DNA of 40,254 nucleotides. Origin: Janthinobacterium sp. (GTDB lineage Bacteria > Pseudomonadota > Gammaproteobacteria > Burkholderiales > Burkholderiaceae_D). The stretch is taken from contig JANXSQ010000040.1 of assembly GCA_025356595.1 (NCBI GenBank), positions 1-40,254 of the forward strand, read 5' to 3'. This document shows, in pieces, positions 16,387 to 23,462 of the stretch. The position numbers and the translations under genes are program-made. The notes under the pieces were generated by a model. That model was not told where the DNA came from and searched no databases. It saw nothing but the letters and a program-made list of their open reading frames with translations. Each line of letters opens with the position of its first letter. Position 1 is the stretch's first letter.

Positions 16387-16636
16387 GAATAGTCTGTTCT
16401 ATAGAAAACGACAACGCGGCAAGCACGCCGCTCCGCGCGCGCCGGCCCGCCTACGCCGACTGTCTTCGGCACCGGCGAGCCCCAAGGCTTCCCGCCCGAG
16501 CCGCACGAACAAGTCCGGAAACCACCTTGCGCGCGCCCGCGCGGCGCCCCCAAGCGACGCATCTTTGGCATTTATTCTATCGCGGATTGACGCAAAGCAA
16601 AGCGTTTTGGCAAGCTATTTATCGCCGGGGCAACGC

Positions 16637-18019
16637 TCAGTGCGCGTTGTCGCGCGCCAGCACCACCTTCACCGTGCGCACGATGATGCGCAGGTCGAGC
16701 CACAGCGACCAGTTGCGCAGGTAGTCGAGGTCGTACTCGACGCGCGCCTCCATCTTGTCGAGCGTTTCCGTTTCGCCGCGCAGGCCGTTGACCTGGGCCC
16801 AGCCGGTGATGCCGGGCTTGACCTTGTGGCGCAGCATATAGCCCTTGATCAGCTTGCGGTATTGCTCGTTGTGCGCCACCGCGTGCGGACGCGGCCCGAC
16901 GATGCTCATGCGCCCCTGCAGCACGTTGAGGAACTGCGGCAGCTCGTCGAGCGAGCTGCGGCGCAGGAAGGAGCCGATGCGCGTGACGCGCTGGTCATTC
17001 TTGGTCGCCTGCACGACCTTGGCGCCATCCTCGGCCACCGTCATCGAACGGAATTTGTAGACGATGATTTCCTCGCCGTACAAGCCATAGCGGCGCTGGC
17101 GGAAAATCACCGGCCCCGGCGAGGTCAGCTTGACCGCCAGCGCGATGACCAGCATGATCGGCAACAGCAGCAACTGGATCAGCGCGCCGAGGAAGATGTC
17201 GCTGCCGCGCTTGATCATGCTGTTGAAACCGGTAAACGGCGATTCGCAGATGGCGATCACCGGCATGCCGCCGATATTGTCGAAGCGCGCCTGCATCAGG
17301 TCGAAGACATAGATGTCGGGCAGGAAGTACACCGACGCCGTGGTGTCCTGCAGCTCGTCGAGCAGCTTGCGGATGCGCGGCTGGGCCGAGATCGGCTGGC
17401 TGATGAAGATCATCTTGATGTTGTGCTCGCGCACATAGGCGGCGATGTCGGCCATGCGCCCCAGCATGGGCTCGCGCATCGTCGCCGGCCAGCGGTCGTC
17501 GGTGCGGTCGTCGAAGAAGCCGCGCACCGTCATGAACAGGTTCGGGTTGCGGCCTATGGTGGCGGAAAACTTCAGGCTGGCGTCGTTCGCGCCGATGATC
17601 ACCACCGAACGGACCTCGCTGTCGTGGGCCGGATCGGAGCCGATCTTGCGCGCCGCCAGGTGGCTGGCGAGCAGCGCGAAGGGCGTGGCGACGAACCAGC
17701 ACAGCACGACGACGCTGTCGTAGTGGTAGGCCAGGCCGCTGGCCGAGCCCAAGAACAGCAAAATGAGCACGGTGATCGTCCAGCCCACGCACATGTCGCG
17801 CGCGTAGGCCAGCATGCGGCCGCTGCGCCAGGTGCGGTAAGGGTCGACGTGCTGGTACACCGACGACGAGACGAAGAACGCCAGGATCATCAACACCAGC
17901 GAATACCCCGTGAAGGGCTCGCCGAACACCATCGAGAACAGGTACAGCGTACCCATGATGATGATGGGATCGAGGATGCGCTGGAAGAACGAAATTAAGG
18001 GAATGTCATTGACCGTCAT
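16637..18019 (-). CDS. epsB: EpsB, undecaprenyl-phosphate hexose-1-phosphate transferase
   Basis: A 460-residue polyisoprenyl-phosphate hexose-1-phosphate transferase (WcaJ/PssY type) that starts the repeat unit by moving a sugar-1-phosphate, probably glucose, to undecaprenyl phosphate. Four to five N-terminal membrane helices (about residues 10-120) and a CoA-binding-like domain (VVIIGANDASLKFSATIG, about 140-240) precede the catalytic domain. That domain has the membrane re-entrant helix KRGSDIFLGALIQLLLLP, the FRQRRYGLYGEEIIVYKFRS motif, RRSSLDELPQFLNVLQG and KPGITGWAQVNGLRGET. GAAGAA lies five bases before the ATG, and the gene is 8 bp after epsL. Family assignment is firm; the sugar is inferred from relatives. 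Confidence 0.96.
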   Translation of the reverse strand: MTVNDIPLISFFQRILDPIIIMGTLYLFSMVFGEPFTGYSLVLMILAFFVSSSVYQHVDPYRTWRSGRMLAYARDMCVGWTITVLILLFLGSASGLAYHYDSVVVLCWFVATPFALLASHLAARKIGSDPAHDSEVRSVVIIGANDASLKFSATIGRNPNLFMTVRGFFDDRTDDRWPATMREPMLGRMADIAAYVREHNIKMIFISQPISAQPRIRKLLDELQDTTASVYFLPDIYVFDLMQARFDNIGGMPVIAICESPFTGFNSMIKRGSDIFLGALIQLLLLPIMLVIALAVKLTSPGPVIFRQRRYGLYGEEIIVYKFRSMTVAEDGAKVVQATKNDQRVTRIGSFLRRSSLDELPQFLNVLQGRMSIVGPRPHAVAHNEQYRKLIKGYMLRHKVKPGITGWAQVNGLRGETETLDKMEARVEYDLDYLRNWSLWLDLRIIVRTVKVVLARDNAH

Positions 18020-18027
18020 GTTTTTCT

Positions 18028-19287
18028 TCAGAACTGCGCACTGGCGTTGAATGACACGCCGTTAGTGCTGTAACTACCCGTGCCGATTGCCGCGCCGCCG
18101 TTACGGACCTCATGGCTAAGAGTCACGCCAAGCTGGATGGCGCTTTGCGGGGCATACGTGAGGCCAAGCGAGGCCGTGCGTCCGGTGTCGCTGCTACTAT
18201 CCTGTGACGCGGAGTTAGTGAAGAAAATATAATCGCGTGTTTCACGCTTGAGCTGCGCATTGGCCCGCACCTTGGCCGAGATGTCCCAGTCCGCGGCCAG
18301 GCTGGCCCCATTATTGAGACTGCTGCTCACCGTGGAGCTTTCGACGAAACCGTATTCGCGCCAGCCCGACAAGGTGAAGCGCACCTTGCCCGTAGGCGTC
18401 CAGTACAGCGTTCCCCTGCCGTTGCTGCCGGAAGAGTCGCGCTGCGTGAAGAAGGCATGCTTGCGATCGACCCAGCCCGCCACAAACTGCAATTGCGTGA
18501 CGGCGCTGAAACGCCAATACACGTTCGCCTTCAGCTCGTTCTGATCGTAGTCTTCGTCAATGACGGTCGCGCCAATGATGCGGCGGTTCGGGAAAAGACC
18601 TTTCACGCGGCGCACCTGCAGACCAACACGGCTGTCGCTGGAGGCCAGATAATCGACCCCCAATTCGGCGCCTTTTTCGGTATGTTCATTGAAGCGCTGC
18701 GACAACAGGTCGTATTCCGCCTTGTCCTCGTTGACGGCGCCGCGCACCCGCCAGCTAGGATGGAAGCGCCAGGCGCCATCGACATACTCGCGGCGTTGCA
18801 CGCGCAGATTACGCTCGTTCGAATGCGAGTCGGTGAACGGCGTCAGTGTCTGGGTGTACGAGGAACCGACATGGCCCTCGACATGGTTGCCGACGTGCCA
18901 CTCCAGCGCGGCGAGGAAATCCTTGCCGTCGTAATTGAGTTGATCGTTGTTAGCGAAGGTCACCTTCGACAACTTGGCCTGGCCCGAAAGAACCTGGCGG
19001 CCGATGGGGCGTTCGAACAACAGACCGCCCTGCACCTGGCGGATGGTGTCGCCACGCGGCGCGTCGCTGCCTGCGACGGCATCGGGCAGACGGAAGAGAT
19101 TGTCGTCGTGCGAGACGGTGACAGCCACAAAGGGATGCAGGGTGTCGCTGATGGCGGCGCCGGCCGGCGCGCTGCACAGGGCGCCGGCCAGCATGGCCAG
19201 CGTCGCGCTACCGGCGAACGGGGCGCGCACCGGCTTGGCGGCGGCCGGGCGGCGGTCATGGAGTTTTTTTGGCGAGAAGCTCAACAT
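18028..19287 (-). CDS. epsL: EpsL-type outer-membrane beta-barrel protein
   Basis: A 419-residue protein of the EpsL/XrtB-associated outer-membrane family. An N-terminal signal sequence (basic start, then GSATLAMLAGALCSAPAGAA, about residues 26-45) is followed by HPFVAVTVSHDDNLFRLPD, the usual first strand of the family. Alternating hydrophobic/polar strands run to the C-terminus, which ends in phenylalanine (FNASAQF), the signature for BAM-dependent insertion. It probably forms the outer-membrane exit pore for the polymer. The ATG is preceded by GAAGAA, and epsB follows after 8 bp. It is separated from the CPBP protease gene by 43 bp. Confidence 0.93.
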   Translation of the reverse strand: MLSFSPKKLHDRRPAAAKPVRAPFAGSATLAMLAGALCSAPAGAAISDTLHPFVAVTVSHDDNLFRLPDAVAGSDAPRGDTIRQVQGGLLFERPIGRQVLSGQAKLSKVTFANNDQLNYDGKDFLAALEWHVGNHVEGHVGSSYTQTLTPFTDSHSNERNLRVQRREYVDGAWRFHPSWRVRGAVNEDKAEYDLLSQRFNEHTEKGAELGVDYLASSDSRVGLQVRRVKGLFPNRRIIGATVIDEDYDQNELKANVYWRFSAVTQLQFVAGWVDRKHAFFTQRDSSGSNGRGTLYWTPTGKVRFTLSGWREYGFVESSTVSSSLNNGASLAADWDISAKVRANAQLKRETRDYIFFTNSASQDSSSDTGRTASLGLTYAPQSAIQLGVTLSHEVRNGGAAIGTGSYSTNGVSFNASAQF

Positions 19288-19330
19288 TTTTTCTTCGTCT
19301 TTTATAAGATCAAACCGCTGACGGGCAATA

Positions 19331-19993
19331 CTACCAGTAAGTCCATTGACCAGTGGAAATTATCCAAACCCCGAGCAAACCATTCGTCACGCCGTGCGCG
19401 AGGATGGGCGACCACAGGTTTTGGCTACGCATATACAGGACGCTGTAGGCGACTCCGGCGACGATGCCGGCGAGCCACAAATTATGTTCAAAGCCGAATA
19501 ATATCACCGTGACAATAAAACCCCGCACACCAACGCGCGCGGGGTCCAAATCGAGGAATTTCGGCGTGTCGATCCAGCGCATCAGAAAGGAGCGCCAGAA
19601 CAGCTCCTCCATCACCGGCACCACCAGGGCGGCGCCGCCGATGCGGATGGCGACCATCAGCCAGTCGATGGCGCCGTTGTTGCGCGGATCGAAACCGGCC
19701 GAGGCGCCGATCACCATCCAGTCGGCGTTGAGGCTGATCCACAACACCAGCACGACGACACCGGTGAACAGCGCCGTGAGCAGCGCGGCGGCGCCGAGCG
19801 GGCGCCAGCGCAGTTCCGTGTAATGGCGCCGGCAGGCCAGCAGCACCGCCGCCACGGCGGCGATCTTGACCGCGTATAACCAGCGCAAGTCCTGCGCCGC
19901 CCAACCGAGGCGGCCCAGCATGTCAGCGATGAAGATGAAGGCTATATAGACGGCGAAGGGCAACACCCGCGGCAAGGCGAGGCGGTCAAACAT
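19331..19993 (-). CDS. CPBP/CAAX-type intramembrane protease associated with exosortase loci
   Basis: A 220-residue membrane protein with about six to eight helices and the three motifs of the CPBP (Abi/CAAX) glutamic intramembrane protease family: EELFWRSFLMR (EExxxR), FGFEHNLW (FxxxH) and HGVTNG (HxxxN). The start MFDRLALPRVLPFAVYIAF matches the subgroup found beside exosortases (pepcterm-CAAX type). It may process or trim sorted proteins or EPS components in the membrane; no substrate is known. It stands first in the eps locus, 43 bp before epsL. Its ATG has only a run of C upstream, and a 28-codon ORF with a strong ribosome binding site ends across it. Confidence 0.92.
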   Translation of the reverse strand: MFDRLALPRVLPFAVYIAFIFIADMLGRLGWAAQDLRWLYAVKIAAVAAVLLACRRHYTELRWRPLGAAALLTALFTGVVVLVLWISLNADWMVIGASAGFDPRNNGAIDWLMVAIRIGGAALVVPVMEELFWRSFLMRWIDTPKFLDLDPARVGVRGFIVTVILFGFEHNLWLAGIVAGVAYSVLYMRSQNLWSPILAHGVTNGLLGVWIISTGQWTYW

Positions 19994-20072
19994 GGGGGGC
20001 GGCGCTGTGCGCGCCCAAGGGCAAGAGCGCCGGGCGCCGTCGTTCAGTCATTCCACCGCGTGTTGCAGGCAT
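19986..20072 (-). CDS. 28-residue upstream ORF overlapping the CPBP protease start
   Basis: ATG at 20072 has GGAGG five bases upstream, the best ribosome binding site in this area. The frame runs 28 codons (arginine/alanine/proline-rich, MPATRGGMTE... to ...SAAPHV) and ends in TGA two codons into the protease gene, overlapping its start by 8 bases. The protease ATG lacks a binding site, so re-initiation after this peptide would be the natural way to translate it. The peptide itself has no recognisable domain. Confidence 0.4.
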   Translation of the reverse strand: MPATRGGMTERRRPALLPLGAHSAAPHV

Positions 20073-20098
20073 GCGCGCCTCCAGGGATCAAAAACGCC

Positions 20099-20127
20099 AT
20101 TGTGATTGATACAACAGAATCAATCAA
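20099..20127 (-). promoter_or_regulatory. promoter with inverted repeat in front of the eps locus
   Basis: On the minus strand TTGATT (20127-20122), a 17-bp spacer and CACAAT (20104-20099) give 4 of 6 matches in each box. A perfect 7-bp inverted repeat, GATTGAT with ATCAATC (20104-20110 and 20119-20125), spans the spacer, where a repressor or activator could bind. Position fits transcription of the protease-epsL-epsB group. It could instead be the weak end hairpin of uup. Confidence 0.4.
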
Positions 20128-20141
20128 GCCCGGCGCTCCGT

Positions 20142-22040
20142 TCAAGCCTTGGCGCGCGCCTCGATGACTTCCCATTTTTCCAGCGCGTCGAGCAGTTCCG
20201 CCTCGATTTCGCCGACGCGGGCGTTCAGGCGCTTGCCCTCGGCCGGCGTCTTCTTGTAGAAGTCCGGGTGCGCCAGTTGCCCGGCGATGACGGCCTGCTC
20301 GTCCTCCAGCTTGGCGATCAGGATGGGCAATTCGTCCAGTTCGCGCTGTTCCTTGTAGCTGAGCTTTTTCTGCTTGGCGGCGGCCGGCTGGGCGGCGCTG
20401 GACTGCTCGGCCTTGGCGGCCGGCTTGGCCGGGGCGCTCGGCGCGATGGTGCGCACGCGCTCCCAGTCCGTGTAGCCGCCGACGAACTCGCGCCACTTGC
20501 CCTCGCCTTCGGACACCACCACCTGGGTGACGACGTTGTCGAGGAAGGTGCGGTCATGGCTGACCAGGAAGACGGTGCCGGTGTAGTCTTCCAGCAACTC
20601 TTCGAGCAATTCCAGCGTGTCGATGTCCAGATCGTTGGTCGGCTCATCGAGCACCAGCACGTTGGCCGGCTTGGCGAACAAACGCGCCAGCAGCAAACGG
20701 TTGCGTTCGCCGCCGGAGAGCGACTTGACCGGCGAGCGGGCCCGTTCCGGCGCGAACAGGAAATCGTTCAGATAGGTCATCACGTGCTTGCGCTGGCCGT
20801 TGATCTCGACCCAGTCGCTGCCCGGGGCGATGGTTTCCATCAGATTCGCCTCTTCGTTCAACTGCGTGCGCATCTGGTCGAAGTACGCCACCTGCAGCTT
20901 GGTGCCGAGGCGGATCGTGCCGCTGTCCTGCTGTTCCTGGCCGAGGATCATTTTCAGCAGGGTGGTCTTGCCGGCGCCGTTGGCGCCGATCAGGCCGACC
21001 TTGTCGCCGCGCAGGATGGTGCCCGTGAAGTCGCTGACGATGACCTTGTCGCCGTAGGACTTCGAGACGTTTTCCAGTTCCGCGACGATCTTGCCCGAGC
21101 GTTCACCGGCCGACACGTCCAGCTTGACCTGGCCCTGCTGCTCGCGGCGCACGCCGCGCGTGATCCGCAAGGCTTCCAGACGGCGCACGCGGCCCTCGTC
21201 GCGCACGCGGCGCGCCTTGACGCCCTTGCGTATCCAGACTTCTTCCTGGGCGAGGAATTTGTCGAACTTGGCGTTTTCCACCTCTTCGATTTCCAGCTGC
21301 TCGCTCTTGCGCACCTGGTAGGCGGTGAAGTTGCCCGGATACGAGAGCAGACGGCCGCGGTCGAGTTCGATGATGCGGGTCGCCACGTTGTCGAGGAAAC
21401 TACGATCATGGGTAATGAAGAGCACGCTGCCCTTGTAGTCGCGCAACAAGCCTTCCAGCCACAGGATGGAGGTGAAGTCGAGATGGTTGGTCGGTTCATC
21501 GAGCAGCAGCACGTCCGGCGCCGACACCAGGGCGCGGGCCAGCGCGACGCGCTTTTGCATCCCGCCCGAGAGCGTCTTCATCAACATGTCGCCGCTCAGG
21601 TTCAGGCGCCCCAGCACGGTCTCGACCTTGTTCGGCAGCGCCCAGCCGTCGCCGGCGTCGAGCTTGACCTGGATGTCGTGCATGCGGTCCATCAGGGCCT
21701 CGTCGTCGCCCTGGCCGAACTGGCCCGTCAGCGCGTCGTATTCGCGCAACAGCGCGGGCAGCTCGCCCATGCCGGAGGCGACCGCGTCGTAGACCGACAT
21801 TTCCTGGTCGAATTGCGGCTCCTGCTCGACATAGGCGATCTTGATGCCTTGCTGCATGACCAACAGGCCGTCGTCGAGCTTGAACGTGCCCGAGATCACC
21901 TTCAGCAGCGAGGACTTGCCGGTGCCGTTGCGGCCGATCAGACCGACGCGCTCGGTCGTTTCCAGTGAAAATTCCGCGTGATCGAGCAGCGCGACGTGAC
22001 CGAACGCGAGTTGCGCCGATGAGAGAGAGATGACAGCCAT
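20142..22040 (-). CDS. uup: ABC-F ATPase Uup
   Basis: A 632-residue soluble ABC-F protein with two ATPase cassettes and no membrane domain. Cassette 1 has GRNGTGKSS (about residue 36), LSGGMQKRVALARAL and LLLDEPTNHLD. Cassette 2 has GANGAGKTT, LSGGERNRLLLARL and LVLDEPTNDLD. The linker WIRKGVKARRVRDEGRVRRL is typical of Uup rather than EttA or YheS. A charged C-terminal coiled coil (about 555-632, after an alanine/proline/lysine-rich hinge) matches the Uup DNA-binding tail. Uup acts at the ribosome and affects transposon excision and branched DNA. The ATG at 22040 gives the conserved start. It is the downstream neighbour of a tRNA gene and unrelated to the eps genes. Confidence 0.95.
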   Translation of the reverse strand: MAVISLSSAQLAFGHVALLDHAEFSLETTERVGLIGRNGTGKSSLLKVISGTFKLDDGLLVMQQGIKIAYVEQEPQFDQEMSVYDAVASGMGELPALLREYDALTGQFGQGDDEALMDRMHDIQVKLDAGDGWALPNKVETVLGRLNLSGDMLMKTLSGGMQKRVALARALVSAPDVLLLDEPTNHLDFTSILWLEGLLRDYKGSVLFITHDRSFLDNVATRIIELDRGRLLSYPGNFTAYQVRKSEQLEIEEVENAKFDKFLAQEEVWIRKGVKARRVRDEGRVRRLEALRITRGVRREQQGQVKLDVSAGERSGKIVAELENVSKSYGDKVIVSDFTGTILRGDKVGLIGANGAGKTTLLKMILGQEQQDSGTIRLGTKLQVAYFDQMRTQLNEEANLMETIAPGSDWVEINGQRKHVMTYLNDFLFAPERARSPVKSLSGGERNRLLLARLFAKPANVLVLDEPTNDLDIDTLELLEELLEDYTGTVFLVSHDRTFLDNVVTQVVVSEGEGKWREFVGGYTDWERVRTIAPSAPAKPAAKAEQSSAAQPAAAKQKKLSYKEQRELDELPILIAKLEDEQAVIAGQLAHPDFYKKTPAEGKRLNARVGEIEAELLDALEKWEVIEARAKA

Positions 22041-22113
22041 AATAAGTGTGGGGTGCTCGGGCGCGTAGCCTCGTGGAGACGAGATACCGGCCGATTAGAT
22101 GAATGAAGCACGC

Positions 22114-22143
22114 ATTGTACCGATACTCGCGCATCGCCGCCAA
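22114..22143 (-). promoter_or_regulatory. sigma-70-like promoter for uup
   Basis: TTGGCG (22143-22138), 18-bp spacer and TACAAT (22119-22114) on the minus strand, about 75 bp before the uup ATG. The leader contains a small CTCGT-CTCC-ACGAG hairpin. Confidence 0.45.
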
Positions 22144-22209
22144 AAATCGGCAAACCCGGCCTTAAATACCGGCCGCGCAGCGCACTGTGCCGTAGCCGCT
22201 TGCGCCTGC

Positions 22210-22284
22210 TGGTACCGCCAGCGGGAATCGAACCCACATCTACCCCTTAGGAGGGGGTTGCACTATCCATTGTGCGATGGCGGC
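22210..22284 (-). tRNA. tRNA-Arg (anticodon CCT)
   Basis: The 75-nt minus-strand sequence folds as a full cloverleaf: 7-bp acceptor stem GCCGCCA/TGGCGGT (G-U at 1-72), 4-bp D stem GCAC/GTGC with GG in the loop, anticodon stem ACCCC/GGGGT with loop CTCCTAA, 4-nt variable loop, and T arm GTGGG-TTCGATT-CCCGC. The CCA end is encoded. Loop positions 34-36 are CCT, which reads AGG arginine codons. Confidence 0.97.
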
Positions 22285-22301
22285 ACACTTGAAGAGTCGC
22301 T

Positions 22302-22307
22302 ATTGTA
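22302..22307 (-). promoter_or_regulatory. -10 box of the tRNA-Arg promoter
   Basis: TACAAT on the minus strand lies 17 bp upstream of the mature tRNA 5' end. A TTGGTT 16 bp further up is the only -35 candidate and overlaps the T-run of the hicB terminator. Confidence 0.45.
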
Positions 22308-22317
22308 CAGGCTAAAG

Positions 22318-22347
22318 AAAAAAAACCAACAGGCCCGTCACCGGGCC
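22318..22347 (-). terminator. intrinsic terminator of hicAB
   Basis: A perfect stem GGCCCG-GTGA-CGGGCC (22347-22332) has the hicB stop codon TGA in its loop. TGTTGG and eight T follow on the minus strand. The T-run starts six bases after the stem, so efficiency may be moderate. Confidence 0.6.
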
Positions 22348-22727
22348 AGCACGCGCCGGGCGATAAAGCCGGAACGCGTCTCGCCGGCCGCCCGCGCGGC
22401 TTGGTCGATGCGGCGCAAGACCCTCGCCGGCAACGTGATATTGACGCGCTCGGCCTTATCCGACAGAGTCGCCAGATCGACGCTGACCACGGCCCAGATC
22501 CAGCCCGCGTATTCCGGATTGGCCTGATGGCTGGCGATCGTGCCGGCCTCCGGCACCGCCCCACCATCGTCGATCACGGTTTCCAGCCACAATTCGATCG
22601 CTTCGCGGGCCTGGTCGATCGCCTCGTCGAGCGTATCGCCGGCGGAAAAACAGCCGGGCAAGTCGGGCACGACGACACCAAAGGCATGCCCGACGTCGCC
22701 GGCTTCGATGGCTATCGGATATCTCAT
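22338..22727 (-). CDS. hicB: HicB antitoxin
   Basis: A 129-residue antitoxin. The N-terminal HicB fold (partially RNase-H-like) is visible in MRYPIAIEAGD, VVVPDLPGCFSAGDTLDEAI and REAIELWLE (residues 1-48). The C-terminal ribbon-helix-helix DNA-binding segment is AERVNITLPARVLRRIDQAA, followed by GETRSGFIARRVLAR. It should bind HicA to block its RNase activity and repress its own operon. AGGAGG lies seven bases before the ATG, in the 13-bp gap after hicA. The toxin-first order is the usual one for hicAB. Confidence 0.95.
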   Translation of the reverse strand: MRYPIAIEAGDVGHAFGVVVPDLPGCFSAGDTLDEAIDQAREAIELWLETVIDDGGAVPEAGTIASHQANPEYAGWIWAVVSVDLATLSDKAERVNITLPARVLRRIDQAARAAGETRSGFIARRVLAR

Positions 22728-22740
22728 GGACGCTCCTCCT

Positions 22741-22923
22741 TCATTTCAGCCCGGCCTGTTTCAGCAATTTGTTGACGAGGCCAGGCCCCAGGTCCTTCTT
22801 CGGGTGTGGCACGCCGATGTGGCCGCCACGCGCGGCATGCGTATAGACATGGTGCGAGCCCTTCACGCCGCGCAACACCCATCCGGCATGCTCAAGCTGC
22901 TTGATCAGATCCGCGCTGTTCAT
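22741..22923 (-). CDS. hicA: HicA toxin (mRNA interferase)
   Basis: A 60-residue HicA toxin with the double-stranded-RNA-binding-like fold: MNSADLIKQLEHAGWVLRG, then KGSHHVYTH with the catalytic histidine, and VPHPKKDLGPGLVNKLLKQA. It would cleave mRNAs and slow translation when HicB is lost. I chose ATG 22923 because the family starts with M-[NK]-S-x-[DE]-L; a GTG at 22941 in frame would add six residues. Neither start has a strong ribosome binding site. The pair lies directly upstream of tRNA-Arg. Confidence 0.94.
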   Translation of the reverse strand: MNSADLIKQLEHAGWVLRGVKGSHHVYTHAARGGHIGVPHPKKDLGPGLVNKLLKQAGLK

Positions 22924-23049
22924 GATGGCCATCATACACACAAGCCGAGTATCGCACTTTGCGCCTCAAACCGGGCGTTCGAAGCAGCTTCGCTTGGCCA
23001 TCAGGCATTCACGCGCGGCGCGGCGCCAGTCCGTCCGCCCTGCTGCCCT

Positions 23050-23442
23050 TTAGCCGGGCACGATGGCCGTCACCTCGATCTCCACCTTCGCCCTGTCCTC
23101 CACCAAGGCCACCACCTGCACCGCCGTCATGGCCGGAAAGTGCAGGCCGATCAGCTCGCGGTAGGCGGCGCCGATGTCGCGGTAGGCGGCCACGTATTCG
23201 CGCTTGTCGACCACGTACCAGGTCATGCGCACGATGTGCTCCGGCCTGGCGCCGGCCTCGGCCAGCACCTCGACGATGTTCTGCAGCGCCTGACGCACCT
23301 GGCCGGCGAAGTCGTCGGTGTGGAAGACGCCCTGCCCGTCCCAGCCTATCATGCCGCTGACGCACACCGTGCGCCCGCTGGCGGCGACGCCGTTCGAGTA
23401 GCCGCGCGGCCGCGCCCATCCGGCTGGTTGTAAAAATTCCAT
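23050..23442 (-). CDS. RidA-family protein in the 2-aminobenzoyl-CoA operon, catalytic Arg absent
   Basis: A 130-residue YjgF/YER057c/UK114 protein; the family forms trimers and its best-known members hydrolyse enamine/imine intermediates. It keeps the fold motifs (NGVAASGRTVCVSG, QVRQALQNIVEVLAEAGA) and the final KVEIEVTAIV strand with its glutamate. The arginine that binds the substrate carboxylate in canonical RidA (R105 in the VEVARLP motif) is replaced: here the segment is VQVVALVEDRA, alanine at that site (GCC codon). It is the last gene of the aromatic CoA operon, 20 bp after the acyl-CoA dehydrogenase. Since the predicted pathway makes a ring enamine, a role in ammonia release is attractive but unproven. 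Confidence 0.88.
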   Translation of the reverse strand: MEFLQPAGWARPRGYSNGVAASGRTVCVSGMIGWDGQGVFHTDDFAGQVRQALQNIVEVLAEAGARPEHIVRMTWYVVDKREYVAAYRDIGAAYRELIGLHFPAMTAVQVVALVEDRAKVEIEVTAIVPG

Positions 23443-23462
23443 GAAATTCCTCTTTTGTAGCG

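Larger units (their letters stand above)
16119..16636. other. 0.5-kb noncoding gap between epsB and epsD
   Basis: This is the only stretch over 300 bp without a convincing gene. It holds an AT-rich patch (about 16240-16320) with two promoter-like elements for epsD, an imperfect 11-bp inverted repeat (16338-16386) and a perfect TTCTATAGAA palindrome (16397-16406). A 67-codon minus-strand open frame (16368-16571) has no ribosome binding site and atypical composition and is not accepted as a gene. A 6-bp stem (16631-16636 with 16644-16649) overlaps the epsB stop but has no T-run. Confidence 0.7.

Noticed and set aside
16368..16571. 67-codon minus-strand ORF in the epsB-epsD gap
   Set aside because: No ribosome binding site, no signal or domain, and it spans the inverted-repeat region; more likely noncoding.
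20104..20125. Dyad GATTGAT/ATCAATC as the uup terminator
   Set aside because: The stem is short and AT-rich, and the nearest T5 run is 11 bases away, so it is a poor intrinsic terminator; a promoter-associated dyad fits better.
22210..22941. tRNA-Arg as integration site of a genomic island carrying hicAB
   Set aside because: hicAB lies on the 5' side of the tRNA gene. I see no integrase and no repeat of the tRNA 3' end; the 3' side holds the housekeeping gene uup.
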